Shown one piece after another: positions 17,424 to 26,314 of a DNA stretch of 64,000 nt. The stretch's first letter is position 1. Every line of letters starts with the position of its first letter. Both the position numbers and the translations under genes were made by a program. This DNA is from Mixta mediterraneensis (GTDB taxonomy: Bacteria > Pseudomonadota > Gammaproteobacteria > Enterobacterales > Enterobacteriaceae): positions 1-64,000 of the forward strand of contig NZ_JACFXY010000002.1 of NCBI RefSeq assembly GCF_014946725.1. Reading direction: 5' to 3'. Below the pieces are notes generated by a model. That model searched no databases. It was not told the origin of the DNA and saw only the letters and a program-made list of their open reading frames with translations.

Positions 17424-18644
17424 TTAAACGTTGCCTTCGTTATCGTCTTCAACAGCCTGATAAATGCGCTGTAGAATGTCCGGGAAAGCAGACTGAACGC
17501 GACTCCAGCTCGGAATAAATGGCTTGTCGTTTGGGCGTTCAATAAACGCCTGGCCCGCTTCGAGAATCGACTGCGTAAACATCTCTACCGCCGCTTCTTC
17601 AACGTGCTGTTCGAATTTCAGACCGTTCATCGTGGCTTCGTGATTGTAGATTTCCATCATATCAAGCGCATTGCGGTAATAGGTGGCTTTCAGGACGCGG
17701 AACGAATCGCTGGTTAGCGGCACGCCCATAGTGGCAAGCTTACGCAGCAGTGACTTTACGATGTCATTGCTCATACGTTTTAACCCGCCGGTACCATCAT
17801 CTTCAGCCAGCGGCTGATGCTTATGATCGTAATTATCCGCAATTTCTACCTGACAAATTTGCCGGGTCGTGTAGTTACGGTAAATCTCCGACAGCACACC
17901 AATCTCCAGTCCCCAGTCACCCGGAATTTTGATGCCGTTCAGCACGTGAGTACGCATAGCAAATTCACCCGAGAGCGGATAGCGGAAGCTGGAAAGATAT
18001 TCAATATACTCGGAGTGACCGTAAACTTTTTGCAGCGAACGCAGCAGCGGGCCTACCAGCAAGCGTCCGACACGACCATTTAACTTACCGTCAGCTACCC
18101 GGGCATAGAAGCCTTTACAAAACTCATACTGGAATGAGGGATTTGCCAGGGGATAAAGCAGGCGCGCCAGCATACCGCGTTCGTAGGTGACAATATCACA
18201 ATCGTGTAGCGCCACGCAGCTGGTGCGATCGGACGCCAGCGTATAGCCGGTACAGAACCATACGTTACGACCTTTGCCGGGCTGGCTCGGTGATAATCCT
18301 TCTTTATCTAATTCGGCATCAATCGCTTTCAGGCGGGGACCATCGTTCCACAAAATGCGGTGACGCTGTGGCAGGCGAGAGAAAAACTCGCGGGCATAAA
18401 GAAACTGTTCGCGATCGGCACGGTCCAGACCAATAACAATCTCATTGAGATAAGGAACCTGAGCCAGTTCATCGACAATATTGCTCAATGCCGGCCCTTC
18501 AAGCTCCGAAAACAGCGACGGCAATATTAAACCCATTTTCCGTTTACGGGAAAAACGCACCAGCTCTTTTTCCAGCGATGTCACGCTGCGGTGGGTGAGG
18601 TTATGGAAATTGGTTATTACGCCATTCTGATAAAAGTCACTCAT
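17424..18644 (-). CDS. GT81-type glycosyltransferase, probable glucosyl-3-phosphoglycerate synthase
   Basis: A 406-residue cytoplasmic GT-A glycosyltransferase. It has MGLILPSLFSELEGPALSNI and NEIVIGLDRADREQF near the N-terminus, the PGKGRNVWFCTGY nucleotide-sugar segment, and a metal-binding DCDI motif (ALHDCDIVTYERGM). Then come the LSGEFAMR and GDWGLEIGVLSEIY blocks of family GT81. Family members transfer glucose or mannose from a nucleotide sugar to 3-phosphoglycerate. The next gene downstream of its presumed promoter is a matching HAD phosphatase (43 bp away), so together they should make glucosylglycerate, a compatible solute. Dickeya chrysanthemi is known to accumulate that solute. Which hexose is used cannot be read from sequence. 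Confidence 0.75.
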   Translation of the reverse strand: MSDFYQNGVITNFHNLTHRSVTSLEKELVRFSRKRKMGLILPSLFSELEGPALSNIVDELAQVPYLNEIVIGLDRADREQFLYAREFFSRLPQRHRILWNDGPRLKAIDAELDKEGLSPSQPGKGRNVWFCTGYTLASDRTSCVALHDCDIVTYERGMLARLLYPLANPSFQYEFCKGFYARVADGKLNGRVGRLLVGPLLRSLQKVYGHSEYIEYLSSFRYPLSGEFAMRTHVLNGIKIPGDWGLEIGVLSEIYRNYTTRQICQVEIADNYDHKHQPLAEDDGTGGLKRMSNDIVKSLLRKLATMGVPLTSDSFRVLKATYYRNALDMMEIYNHEATMNGLKFEQHVEEAAVEMFTQSILEAGQAFIERPNDKPFIPSWSRVQSAFPDILQRIYQAVEDDNEGNV

Positions 18645-18687
18645 CGCATTATCCTTATCGTTTTGCAGCCATTGCCGCTAATCAGGG

Positions 18688-19473
18688 CTAAGTAAGAAAA
18701 TAATCCAGACCTTCACACCAGCCCTCGGGGCCGTAATGCGTAGTGTGATAAATGTGAGAGAGATCCTGACGCTGCAGGCTGACTGGCGTTTTGCTGTATC
18801 CCTTGATCACCACTGCGTAATCAACGGTGTCCAGCATGGGACCGTCGTTAGGGCCATCGCCAAGCCCGACAGTGATACGCGGTTCACCTTCAAGCTGATG
18901 CAAAAGCCAGCGTAGCGCTTCGCCTTTACCGCTGCCTGCGGGCATCACGTGCCAAAAACGACCGCCCTGGGTCAGCGTCAGGTTGAGTGCGGCCAGTTCT
19001 GCGCGAAAGGCTTCAAAGGCTTCTTCGCTGTCGCGCCATACCAACACTTCTGAGGCGTCGCGCTGGCGGGATAATGCCGCATCGGCTTCGCTTAATCCGG
19101 TCATGGCAGAGACGTCGCGGTCGGTAAAATCATGGAAGCCGGTAAAACGATATTTGCTTTGCAATACCGATAACGTCTGGCACAGCGCTGCATAAGCTAT
19201 GCTGTCAGCCGGAATGCGCATACGCTCGGTTGGATCAAGCTGAACCAACGCGCCGTTCTCAGCAATAAACGGAGCGTCGTCAATACCGAGTTTCTTTTGC
19301 AGCGGCAGAATTTCGGCCACCGTTTTACTCGAACAGATTACCAGCGGAATATTGTGTTGCTGCAGCAGCTCAAGCCACTCCTCGGCCGCGTCCCAGCGAT
19401 AGCTGTGGTGATCAAGTAAAGAACCATCAAGATCGGTCACAACGATAAGTGGCTGTTGAAGCGTGGGCATCAT
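18688..19473 (-). CDS. yedP: YedP-type HAD phosphatase, probable glucosyl/mannosyl-3-phosphoglycerate phosphatase
   Basis: A 261-residue HAD-superfamily enzyme (Cof/MpgP type). Motif I is VVTDLDGSLLDHH with the nucleophile Asp, motif II VICSSKTVAE, a cap domain follows, and the C-terminal motif is GLGDGPNDGPMLD. It begins at ATG 19473, preceded by AGGAG; a longer in-frame extension upstream lacks a ribosome-binding site. It is the first gene of a two-gene unit with the GT81-type transferase and should remove the phosphate from the phosphorylated glycosylglycerate. In E. coli the yedP gene exists without this partner. Confidence 0.85.
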   Translation of the reverse strand: MMPTLQQPLIVVTDLDGSLLDHHSYRWDAAEEWLELLQQHNIPLVICSSKTVAEILPLQKKLGIDDAPFIAENGALVQLDPTERMRIPADSIAYAALCQTLSVLQSKYRFTGFHDFTDRDVSAMTGLSEADAALSRQRDASEVLVWRDSEEAFEAFRAELAALNLTLTQGGRFWHVMPAGSGKGEALRWLLHQLEGEPRITVGLGDGPNDGPMLDTVDYAVVIKGYSKTPVSLQRQDLSHIYHTTHYGPEGWCEGLDYFLT

Positions 19474-19715
19474 TTGGCTCCTTTCGTCACGTTCGCCGCT
19501 AAAGTAGCGATTTTTCAATATTATAGTTGAATCTATGTCACATTTTTTTCTTATGCTTAACCCGTGAACTTCCAGGAGTAATCTTAAAACGCAACGGATA
19601 GTTCATCTTTGCTGCATGGTTTTAGCATGGCTTTAAGGCTTGATGCGCAAGGTTTTTTCAGTGATACATGCCATCAGAATAGCCGCTACGCAGTAGAATC
19701 GCGCAGGGTTGAGAC

Positions 19716-19743
19716 TTGTCTTAAGACAGGGGAAGCGTAATCT
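19716..19743 (+). promoter_or_regulatory. Candidate promoter of the DsrA-like sRNA
   Basis: A -35-like TTGTCT (19716-19721) and a -10-like TAATCT (19738-19743) are 16 bp apart, placing the start of transcription near 19750. A palindrome TGTCTTAAGACA overlaps the -35 and could be an operator. Confidence 0.45.
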
Positions 19744-19749
19744 GCAAAG

Positions 19750-19815
19750 GTGTTAAGAATTTCCTGATGTAACGAATTGAATTTTTTACCCGGCCACTCA
19801 GCCGGGTATTTTTTT
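19750..19815 (+). ncRNA. dsrA: DsrA-like small regulatory RNA
   Basis: The segment contains TTTCCTGATGTAACGAATT (19761 region), one base different, by my memory, from the E. coli DsrA stretch that pairs with the rpoS leader. An A/T-rich, Hfq-type TTTTTT tract and a terminator stem ACCCGGC / GCCGGGT (19787-19806) with a long T run follow. It would be about 66 nt, shorter than the 87-nt E. coli RNA, and lacks the middle stem-loop that contacts hns mRNA. In E. coli dsrA also lies in the rcsA-dsrB-yodD-yedP neighbourhood, which supports homology. The 5' end is inferred from the candidate promoter. Confidence 0.65.
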
Positions 19816-19825
19816 GCTAATCCAC

Positions 19826-20059
19826 TCAATGGTTCACTTCGCTAATAGCGTAGTCGCGAATATCCAGTTCAAACGCGTCAGCCAGTTCGGTATAGGTTTT
19901 GACGCGTTTACCCTCCACGGTTAGCCGATGCGGCTGTTCTGGTGCTATAGCGTCGCGTACGTCACCGGCTATTTTCGCCTGAATGGCTTCTAACAACGCG
20001 TCCACGTCAATATTCACTTCCCGCTGCGCATTGTCGCTGTACTCTTTTGCCGTTGTCAT
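19826..20059 (-). CDS. yodD: YodD, stress-related small protein
   Basis: A 77-residue protein beginning MTTAKEYSDNAQREVNIDVD and ending in a DIRDYAISEVNH tail. The length and neighbourhood match YodD, an uncharacterised protein induced by peroxide and acid stress in E. coli. The ATG at 20059 has an ideal AGGAGG ribosome-binding site; an in-frame upstream extension is not credible. A sigma-S-like -10 (CTATACT) lies 32 bp upstream of the start codon. It is convergent with the DsrA-like RNA. Confidence 0.85.
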   Translation of the reverse strand: MTTAKEYSDNAQREVNIDVDALLEAIQAKIAGDVRDAIAPEQPHRLTVEGKRVKTYTELADAFELDIRDYAISEVNH

Positions 20060-20090
20060 AGTCTGCCTCCTGAAGACGAGAGGATATTTG

Positions 20091-20097
20091 AGTATAG
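20091..20097 (-). promoter_or_regulatory. Sigma-S-type -10 element upstream of yodD
   Basis: On the minus strand CTATACT (20097-20091) matches the extended -10 preferred by sigma-S, with no good -35. The distance to the yodD start codon leaves a leader of roughly 25 nt. Confidence 0.45.
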
Positions 20098-20135
20098 ACT
20101 GAGACGGGAAAAGGATAAGGGGCGGGAAGACAGGC

Positions 20136-20160
20136 AAAAAAAAGCCCGCGCTGCGCGGGC
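20136..20160 (-). terminator. Strong minus-strand terminator upstream of yodD
   Basis: A G/C-rich stem (GCCCGCG / CGCGGGC, 20144-20160) with a 3-nt loop is followed by eight T residues on the minus strand. It lies upstream of the yodD promoter and no minus-strand protein gene ends here, so it implies a short minus-strand transcript starting in 20165-20340. Confidence 0.8.
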
Positions 20161-20375
20161 AAAAATCCTTGTTACTTTTAGGTTGACTGCGCCTTTGGGG
20201 TTAGTGCAGTGCTGAGAAGTGTAAAAGGTCTTTGCGTCAGAAGTCTTGTTGATAAACGTTAAGAAAGTGAAAAATCCGCATTGACTCATCTTTACCTGCT
20301 TTTTCTTTAAAAGCAGCAGAAATGACTAAAGTTAACGATAAAGCTGTTTTTTATCAACGTCTCAAGGAGAGACTT

Positions 20376-20534
20376 ATGGATATTATTCGTATCATTATCG
20401 CTATTTTACTGCCGCCGCTAGGCGTATTCATGCAGGTGGGTTTTGGCGGAGCCTTCTGGCTGAACATTTTGTTAACGCTATGTGGCTATATTCCCGGCAT
20501 CGTACATGCCGTCTGGGTTATTGCACGTCGCTAA
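20376..20534 (+). CDS. Pmp3/YqaE-family membrane peptide
   Basis: A 52-residue hydrophobic peptide, MDIIRIIIAILLPPLGVFMQ followed by GGAFWLNILLTLCGYIPGI and VHAVWVIARR, with two transmembrane helices and the LPPLGVF and GYIPGIVHA motifs of the UPF0057/Pmp3 family. The ATG at 20376 follows AAGGAGA. Family members are induced by salt or envelope stress in bacteria, yeast and plants. It lies between yodD and dsrB among other stress genes. A longer upstream open frame from 20322 is not supported. Confidence 0.88.
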   Translation: MDIIRIIIAILLPPLGVFMQVGFGGAFWLNILLTLCGYIPGIVHAVWVIARR

Positions 20535-20597
20535 ACTCTGGATCATGGCTGCTATTGGTTTAAACTGTGCCACAAAGCGTTATCGGGAGAAACGAGA

Positions 20598-20792
20598 ATG
20601 AAAGTAAGTGACCGTGTCACGGTAAAAACCGATGGTGGCCCACGTCGTGTTGGGGTCATTCTTGCCGTTGAGCCGTTTAACGAAGGTACTATGTTTCTGG
20701 TGGCGTTAGATGATTATCCATTGGGGATCTGGTTTTTCAACGAAACTGAACATGCGGACGGCATTTTCGTCGAGCCTTTTGAATCAGCCTGA
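20598..20792 (+). CDS. dsrB: DsrB small protein
   Basis: A 64-residue protein, [20 protein letters not shown] then [20 protein letters not shown] and PLGIWFFNE, matching the length and family of E. coli DsrB, an uncharacterised protein. It has a GGGAGAA ribosome-binding site and follows the Pmp3 gene by 63 bp on the same strand. In E. coli it is adjacent to dsrA and rcsA; here it is on the rcsA side of the DsrA-like RNA, with a chemoreceptor gene inserted between dsrB and rcsA. Confidence 0.88.
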   Translation: MKVSDRVTVKTDGGPRRVGVILAVEPFNEGTMFLVALDDYPLGIWFFNETEHADGIFVEPFESA

Positions 20793-20997
20793 GCGCACGA
20801 TGCTGTACCTGACGTTTTTACCTGTAAAACGCCTGATAAACCGCATCAGGCGCTTTGTCTTTGAATGGCGGATGTGAACGTTATCCGTTTTTTACCGGCT
20901 CATCTGTCATTTTCCTCAGCTGCTCGCGCTTCTTTTAACCGGTCAGGCTATCTATGAAGCCGTTGGAAGCCATGCTTTTCACTGTTCCGATAGCGCC

Positions 20998-22704
20998 TTA
21001 AAACGTTTCCCAGTTGTCATTAGCTGAAGCCAGCGCCGGACGCGGCGTTAAATGAGAGGATTCCAACGCAGGTACAGGCGTACTTACAACGTCTTTTGGT
21101 AGCGGCGTTTCATGCAGGCGGAAGGCTGAAACGGCCTGTGTCAGTTTGCCCGCCTGATCTTCCAGGGAAGAGGCCGCCGCTGACGCTTCTTCTACCAGCG
21201 CTGCATTCTGCTGCGTCACGTTATCCATCTCTGTAACGGCCTGACTCACCTGTTGAATGCCACGGCTTTGCTCGTCCGAGGCGGCGGCAATCTCGGCCAT
21301 GATGTCGGTCACCCGGCGCACCGCCTCAACGATTTCGCCCATGGTGGTGCCCGCTTCGCCGACCTGCTGTGAACCATCATTAATAAGCGTAACCGACTCG
21401 GCAATCAGGGTCTCAATCTCTTTTGCCGCCTGTGCACTACGCTGGGCCAGGCTGCGCACTTCGCTGGCGACAACGGCAAAGCCACGGCCTTGCTCACCGG
21501 CTCGCGCTGCTTCTACAGCAGCGTTCAATGCCAGAATATTGGTCTGGAAGGCAATGCTGTTAATAACATTAGTGATCTCAGCAATCTTCTTCGAACTGCC
21601 GGAGATATCGGTCATGGTTTTTACTACGCCGTTCACCCGGTTGCCACCGCTACGCGCTTTACCGGAAGCATCGGCTGCCAGCTGGCTGGCATGATGCGCA
21701 TTCTCGGCATTCTGTTTTACCGTTGCTGTTAACTGCTCCATGCTGGCAGCAGTTTGCTCCAGCGCCGCAGCTTGCTGTTCGGTACGTGATGAAAGATCGG
21801 TATTGCCTGCTGAGATTTCACTTGAGCCCTGATAAATCGCGACAGCACCTTCACGTACCGTGCCGACGGTTTTGACCAGCGCCGCTTGCATCAGTTGCAG
21901 ATTATGAATCAACGAACCAATTTCACTGCGACCATGCGGCAGGGCAGGGGCGGTCAAGTCTCCCTGCGCGATGCGCTCAATGCGTGTCACAGACTGACGA
22001 AGCGGATTAATCACCACCCGACGAAGAAAGACGAAGGTCAACAGTACCAATACCAGTGCGGCAGAGAAGGCGACTGCCATGGCAATAAAGCCGATACGCG
22101 ACTGATGCTCCGCATCGACATTAATCGCCTGCGCCCGATCGGTACGAATCTTGATGGCTTTCAGCAGAACATCATTATAAGCGGCATCGAGCTTACGCGT
22201 GACGTCCGTTTCGTGCGCGATAATGCCTTCAAAACTGCCTTGTTTGCCCGCGTTAATCATCGGCATCAGGCCCTTATCAACGTATTCAGTGAAACGTGTA
22301 GTTAAAGCCGCATCCAGCGCTATATCGGCTGGCGTCTTCACTTTACGGTTCATATATAGCTTAAAGCCCGCTTTCGCTTGCTGAATACGTGCCTCGGTTG
22401 CCGCAACGTTAGCGCGAAACGTATCCATTTCACCAATACGCGCCGCTGCTCCCGCCTGGATTATCGCTAGCCGTGCGGTCCGTAGATGATTTGAACTGTT
22501 GGAGATTCCCATGCGCACCTGAATCTCTTCGGTGGCATTTTGCAGAGACTGGTTACTTTGAATAAGAAAATAGCTGGCGAGGCCGATACAGAGTGCGAAC
22601 AGCAACAGAATGCAGCCAAAAATCATACTAAACAGGGGAACGAGTCGGGTGTTTTGCCAAATGCCCGGTTTATATTGCCCATCAATCACCTGCGCTGTGT
22701 TCAT
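20998..22704 (-). CDS. Methyl-accepting chemotaxis protein (Tar/Tsr type)
   Basis: A 568-residue receptor with TM1 ([20 protein letters not shown]), a TarH-like four-helix periplasmic sensor, TM2 ([20 protein letters not shown]), a HAMP domain and a canonical signalling domain. The tip reads [20 protein letters not shown] then [10 protein letters not shown] exactly as in high-abundance receptors, and the C-terminus ends in NWETF, the CheR/CheB docking pentapeptide. A near-consensus FliA promoter sits 36 bp upstream. The sensor lacks an obvious Tsr/Tar amino-acid signature, so the ligand is unknown. It lies beside the flagellar cluster, separated by rcsA. Confidence 0.93.
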   Translation of the reverse strand: MNTAQVIDGQYKPGIWQNTRLVPLFSMIFGCILLLFALCIGLASYFLIQSNQSLQNATEEIQVRMGISNSSNHLRTARLAIIQAGAAARIGEMDTFRANVAATEARIQQAKAGFKLYMNRKVKTPADIALDAALTTRFTEYVDKGLMPMINAGKQGSFEGIIAHETDVTRKLDAAYNDVLLKAIKIRTDRAQAINVDAEHQSRIGFIAMAVAFSAALVLVLLTFVFLRRVVINPLRQSVTRIERIAQGDLTAPALPHGRSEIGSLIHNLQLMQAALVKTVGTVREGAVAIYQGSSEISAGNTDLSSRTEQQAAALEQTAASMEQLTATVKQNAENAHHASQLAADASGKARSGGNRVNGVVKTMTDISGSSKKIAEITNVINSIAFQTNILALNAAVEAARAGEQGRGFAVVASEVRSLAQRSAQAAKEIETLIAESVTLINDGSQQVGEAGTTMGEIVEAVRRVTDIMAEIAAASDEQSRGIQQVSQAVTEMDNVTQQNAALVEEASAAASSLEDQAGKLTQAVSAFRLHETPLPKDVVSTPVPALESSHLTPRPALASANDNWETF

Positions 22705-22739
22705 ATCCTTGCTCTCATAAAGATGTTGTTATAGAGCTA

Positions 22740-22766
22740 ACATCGGCAATTTCTGAGAAAGGATTA
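22740..22766 (-). promoter_or_regulatory. FliA (sigma-28) promoter of the chemoreceptor gene
   Basis: On the minus strand TAATCCTT (22766-22759), an 11-bp spacer and GCCGATGT (22747-22740) match the sigma-28 consensus TAAAGTTT-N11-GCCGATAA closely, especially in the -10 half. It fits a late (class 3) flagellar/chemotaxis gene. Confidence 0.8.
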
Positions 22767-22801
22767 GGCAGTTAAGTGAGATCTGGCTCGCAATTTAATA
22801 C

Positions 22802-22832
22802 AAACAACCGACCATAAAGGTCGGTTGTTTTA
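22802..22832 (-). terminator. Bidirectional terminator downstream of rcsA
   Basis: Perfect 12-bp arms AAACAACCGACC / GGTCGGTTGTTT enclose a 5-nt loop, with T-rich sequence on both sides. It lies 10 bp after the rcsA stop codon on the minus strand. Confidence 0.85.
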
Positions 22833-22841
22833 GCTGTGTTA

Positions 22842-23477
22842 TTATCTCACATTGACATAAATGCCCGAGGTAACATTATCGGTTAATCGCACCACATGAT
22901 AGATAACTTGTTTATTATGGGTTTTGATTTTGCGTTTAATATTACCTTTATGTGACGAAACCGTTTTTGCTTTTATTTGCATTTTGTCGGAAATCTGAAT
23001 GGTGTCATGACCTGACATCCACATTTTCAACATATTTGATTCAGTCTGACTCAGGGTTAAAGGATGGATGTCCAACCCGGAGGAAATACGTGGAGATTGA
23101 TTAAGTTTCTTTTGCAAATACGTACTCAGCAGCGAGTCTAATGTAGATGTTTTTATCGATTTTGATGTAATAATCAGGTTCTTACGAACGTAGAGATATT
23201 CCTCAAAATGGATATTGCTGATCGCCATAAAGATAAAAAACAGGGTCTCAGGGTGCTGCATAATAATACTGCGGATACGCTCACTGGAGTCAGGTTCATG
23301 AATAAAGCAATCTTCATTAATAAAAACGACACCAGGTTTTAATTGCTCACAACGTTGCTGTAATTGTTCAATGTCAGAGGCAGAAGTAATATTTTTCCTT
23401 TTAACTCCTTTAGAAGACATATAGTCCATTAATCCCAGGCGTGTGTAGTTGCAGGAATCCATAATAATCGTTGGCAT
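22842..23477 (-). CDS. rcsA: RcsA, capsule and motility co-regulator
   Basis: A 211-residue LuxR/FixJ-type regulator. The N-terminal half ([31 protein letters not shown]) is the RcsA receiver-like domain without phosphoacceptor. The C-terminal half has the helix-turn-helix ([54 protein letters not shown]). RcsA pairs with RcsB to activate exopolysaccharide genes (amylovoran or stewartan type in Erwinia/Pantoea) and repress flagellar genes, and is degraded by Lon. The ATG at 23477 matches the family start; a GTG 18 bp upstream is less likely. It sits next to fliR as in E. coli. Confidence 0.95.
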   Translation of the reverse strand: MPTIIMDSCNYTRLGLMDYMSSKGVKRKNITSASDIEQLQQRCEQLKPGVVFINEDCFIHEPDSSERIRSIIMQHPETLFFIFMAISNIHFEEYLYVRKNLIITSKSIKTSTLDSLLSTYLQKKLNQSPRISSGLDIHPLTLSQTESNMLKMWMSGHDTIQISDKMQIKAKTVSSHKGNIKRKIKTHNKQVIYHVVRLTDNVTSGIYVNVR

Positions 23478-24106
23478 GTTAGCGACCCTCACCAATTTGT
23501 TATCCGTTTAAATCAACGATGAATTACGCGTTGCGGTACGAGAGAGATTTCTAAGATACTTTTTTATTCTGCTTATGCAGTGTGGCAACAGGCAAACGCC
23601 TGTAAAAGTCTTCTTCCCTGACCCGTTCTGCAAAAAAATTGTGCTGCTTTGACGTCACACACCTCTCAGCAATAGGGGAAATTGCTGGCGAGTTACCGAA
23701 GTACGGGTAAAACCTGCTTTTTTGGGAGCTTGATCACTATCGCTGAAAACCCAGAGTTTTCTGATAGGACAAATCTTAAAAACATATGTTTCACGAAAGT
23801 GTGACATCTCAACGAGTATTGACAATGCCGGAAAAAACAATTTCTGACAAGAAAAATCATTGAAGGATTTTTTTTGTTCAATTTCAATGTGTTGCCGGTT
23901 TTGTCAATAAATCCACAGTGTTACAGTTTTTGTGAACCGCCCAACTAAAATACGCGAAGCGGGGTTTAATAAGAATTATTTTCAGACTCCCGGTACATTT
24001 ATCAGAATTTCCTTAGTTGATTTCTGAAAAACATGGTTCAGAAAATGCACTAAAGGTATCAAAATGTTTAAGTATCACTGTCGCGGAGTAGTTAGATACT
24101 TAATAT
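23478..24106. other. Long AT-rich region upstream of rcsA
   Basis: About 630 bp with no gene. Poly-A/T tracts suggest H-NS binding, as known for E. coli rcsA. A partial RcsAB-box-like TAAGAATTATTTTC occurs at 23970, but it is over 490 bp from rcsA and weak. The fliR stop codon at 24107 bounds it on the right, with no clear terminator. Confidence 0.45.
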
Positions 24107-24889
24107 TCAGGGACGAGATAGTTCCGATAAGAACAGCGCGAGTAAATCAAATACTTCACTGAATAAATGCTCACAGAACGGGGCAAGGAGGGGCATCAGC
24201 AGGCTAATGGTCAAAATACCTACTGTTAAGGTAATCGGGAAACCGATCGCGAAGATTGATAACTGTGGTGAAACACGGTTTAACAAACCTAGTACCAGAT
24301 TTAACATGAGCAGCAAAACGATTAGGGGTACTAACATCATGCCATTAAGGAAAATTAACCCGCCCGATTTCACTAATGCCATAAAAGCATGGGCATTAAG
24401 TGGATGTCCTCCGATGGGTAACGTATGAAAACTGTCCGCCAGCAACGAGATTAACCATAAATGACCGTTGAAGGTCAGGAACAGTAACATCGCCAGCATG
24501 TCGAGAAAACGCGCAAGAACCGGCATGTTGAGCCGACTGCCCGGATCGAAAAAAGTGGCGAATGACAAACCCATCTGCAATCCAATCACTTCGCCCGCCG
24601 CCCGTACGGCGGCAAAAGCAAACTGCATAGTAAAGCCGAGCGCAATACCAATCAGCATCTGCTGGATGAGTAACCAAAATCCGGCAGGTGAAAAGAGCGT
24701 CACCTCAACCGGCGGCAGCATGGGCATTAACAGCCAGGTAATCATCACCGCCAGGCCAATTTTGACCCGTTTACTAATTGCGCGTTCGCTTAGCAGTGGT
24801 GCGGTGGCAAATAACGCCAGCAAGCGCACCAGCGGCCAGTAAAACTGACTGACCCAGTGAACAAGTTGGCTACTGTCGAGAGTAATCAT
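24107..24889 (-). CDS. fliR: FliR, flagellar export gate protein
   Basis: A 260-residue integral membrane protein with about six transmembrane helices, containing [20 protein letters not shown] and the conserved [20 protein letters not shown] and [14 protein letters not shown] segments. FliR forms the inner-membrane export gate with FliP and FliQ at the base of the flagellar basal body. The ATG at 24889 overlaps the fliQ stop (TGATG), giving coupled translation; a longer in-frame start is not family-like. It is the last gene of the minus-strand fliF-R cluster. Confidence 0.95.
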   Translation of the reverse strand: MITLDSSQLVHWVSQFYWPLVRLLALFATAPLLSERAISKRVKIGLAVMITWLLMPMLPPVEVTLFSPAGFWLLIQQMLIGIALGFTMQFAFAAVRAAGEVIGLQMGLSFATFFDPGSRLNMPVLARFLDMLAMLLFLTFNGHLWLISLLADSFHTLPIGGHPLNAHAFMALVKSGGLIFLNGMMLVPLIVLLLMLNLVLGLLNRVSPQLSIFAIGFPITLTVGILTISLLMPLLAPFCEHLFSEVFDLLALFLSELSRP

Positions 24890-25158
24890 CAGCCAATGAT
24901 ATAAGGCAGGTTGGTAAAGACGGTGCGAATATAATCCAGCGCCAGGTTCAACATCCATGGTCCCGCGATAATGCCAGTCGTCGCAACGGCAAGAATTTTC
25001 GGGATAAACGACAGGGTTTGTTCGTTTATCTGGGTGGCGGCCTGTAGCAAGCTGATCAGCAGACCGCTGACCAGCGCAGACAGCAGCAGCGGAGCGGCCA
25101 GCATCAGCGCGATGCGCATCGCTTCCTGCCCCATCACCATTACCGATTCGGGTGTCAT
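24889..25158 (-). CDS. fliQ: FliQ, flagellar export gate protein
   Basis: The 89-residue protein has two transmembrane helices ([20 protein letters not shown] type and [17 protein letters not shown]) separated by [15 protein letters not shown], the FliQ signature. It is a subunit of the FliPQR gate. It is 27 bp downstream of fliP and overlaps fliR by one base. Confidence 0.95.
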   Translation of the reverse strand: MTPESVMVMGQEAMRIALMLAAPLLLSALVSGLLISLLQAATQINEQTLSFIPKILAVATTGIIAGPWMLNLALDYIRTVFTNLPYIIG

Positions 25159-25185
25159 ATGTCGCTCCTGTCAGAGAAGGGGAAA

Positions 25186-25917
25186 TCAGGAATAAAAACT
25201 TTGTGCCAGTGAACCGACCAGCAACTGCCAGCCATCCACCAGAACAAACAGCATCAACTTAAACGGCAGAGAAATTGTCGCGGGTGGCACCATCATCATA
25301 CCCAGCGCCATTAAAACACTGGCAACAACCAGGTCGATAATCAGGAACGGAATAAAGACGGTAAAACCAATCTGGAAAGCCGTTTTCAGTTCGCTGGTAA
25401 CATAGGCGGGCAGCAGAATACGCATCGGCACGGCTTCCGGGCCAGCAATAGGCGGCGTATTCGCCAGGCGGGCAAATAAAGCAAGGTCGGCTTCGCGCGT
25501 CTGACGCAGCATAAAATCACGCAGCGGCTGCGCACCTTTTTCAATCGCCACGTCCATGCTGATCTTATCCTGACTAAACGGCAGATAAGCATCCTGATAA
25601 ATCTTGTCGAAAGTCGGCGCCATGATAAAGAAGGTCAGGAACAGCGACAGGCCAAGTAATACCTGGTTCGGTGGAGCAGAAGGCGTGCCCAGGGCATTCC
25701 GCAGCAGTCCAAAAACAATGATGATGCGGGTAAAGCTGGTCATCATCAGCAATACCGCCGGAATAAACGTCAGAGCGGTAATAAACACCAGCGTCTGTAC
25801 GGGCAGTGACCAGCTTTGGCCGCCATTCGCTAAAGGATGGCTGACCAGGCCCGGTAACTGAGCATGAGCAACCGGTGCCAGCAGCAGCGGCAGAAGAGCA
25901 AACAGTCGACGCATCAT
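25186..25917 (-). CDS. fliP: FliP, flagellar export gate protein
   Basis: A 243-residue protein with a cleavable signal sequence ([12 protein letters not shown], cut after residue ~19), unusual for an inner-membrane protein but characteristic of FliP. The conserved [34 protein letters not shown] and [19 protein letters not shown] segments are present. It forms the core ring of the export gate. The first ATG overlaps the fliO stop (ATGA). Confidence 0.96.
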   Translation of the reverse strand: MMRRLFALLPLLLAPVAHAQLPGLVSHPLANGGQSWSLPVQTLVFITALTFIPAVLLMMTSFTRIIIVFGLLRNALGTPSAPPNQVLLGLSLFLTFFIMAPTFDKIYQDAYLPFSQDKISMDVAIEKGAQPLRDFMLRQTREADLALFARLANTPPIAGPEAVPMRILLPAYVTSELKTAFQIGFTVFIPFLIIDLVVASVLMALGMMMVPPATISLPFKLMLFVLVDGWQLLVGSLAQSFYS

Positions 25918-26312
25918 TGAGGTTTTCCGGGACGTTTAACCAGGTTTTGTAATAGCTGACGAAAATCGTGTGGCGCAATGCTTTGCGGTGGATTTTCATC
26001 CGGCCCGCTGGGCGGCAACGTGTGCAGATGCGTGATTTGCTGTGCCGTTACGCCCAATACCAGGCGCGCGTCGGCAGTATCAACAATCACTACGCGTTCA
26101 CGCTGCCCCACCTGCACGCTGGCGGTCATTTTCAGTTCCTGGCTGCTTACCTTTTGGGGAGCAAAACCGAGCCGGCGAGCCAGCCAGGCACAGACCAGAA
26201 TCAACAATACAATTACGACTAACACGCCGCTGACCTGAGTTAACACCGAACCGGCAGAGATTGCCTGCGTTTGCGGCGTTGCAGGATGCAGGGTTTGTGA
26301 CGAGGTATTCAT
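25914..26312 (-). CDS. fliO: FliO, export gate assembly protein
   Basis: A 132-residue bitopic protein: a short periplasmic N-terminus, one transmembrane helix ([18 protein letters not shown], residues ~27-44), and a cytoplasmic domain with [20 protein letters not shown] and [17 protein letters not shown]. FliO helps assemble the FliP ring. The ATG at 26312 lies 2 bp after the fliN stop; a TTG two codons upstream is unlikely. The gene overlaps fliP by 4 bp. Confidence 0.92.
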   Translation of the reverse strand: MNTSSQTLHPATPQTQAISAGSVLTQVSGVLVVIVLLILVCAWLARRLGFAPQKVSSQELKMTASVQVGQRERVVIVDTADARLVLGVTAQQITHLHTLPPSGPDENPPQSIAPHDFRQLLQNLVKRPGKPQ

Positions 26313-26314
26313 TA

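Noticed and set aside
20819..20855. GCCTGAT...ATCAGGC inverted repeat after dsrB
   Set aside because: Looks like a weak transcript end or REP-like piece, but the T tract is short and no other copy was seen, so no firm call.
23970..23983. RcsAB-box-like TAAGAATTATTTTC upstream of rcsA
   Set aside because: Only about 9 of 14 positions match and it is nearly 500 bp from the gene; too weak to annotate.
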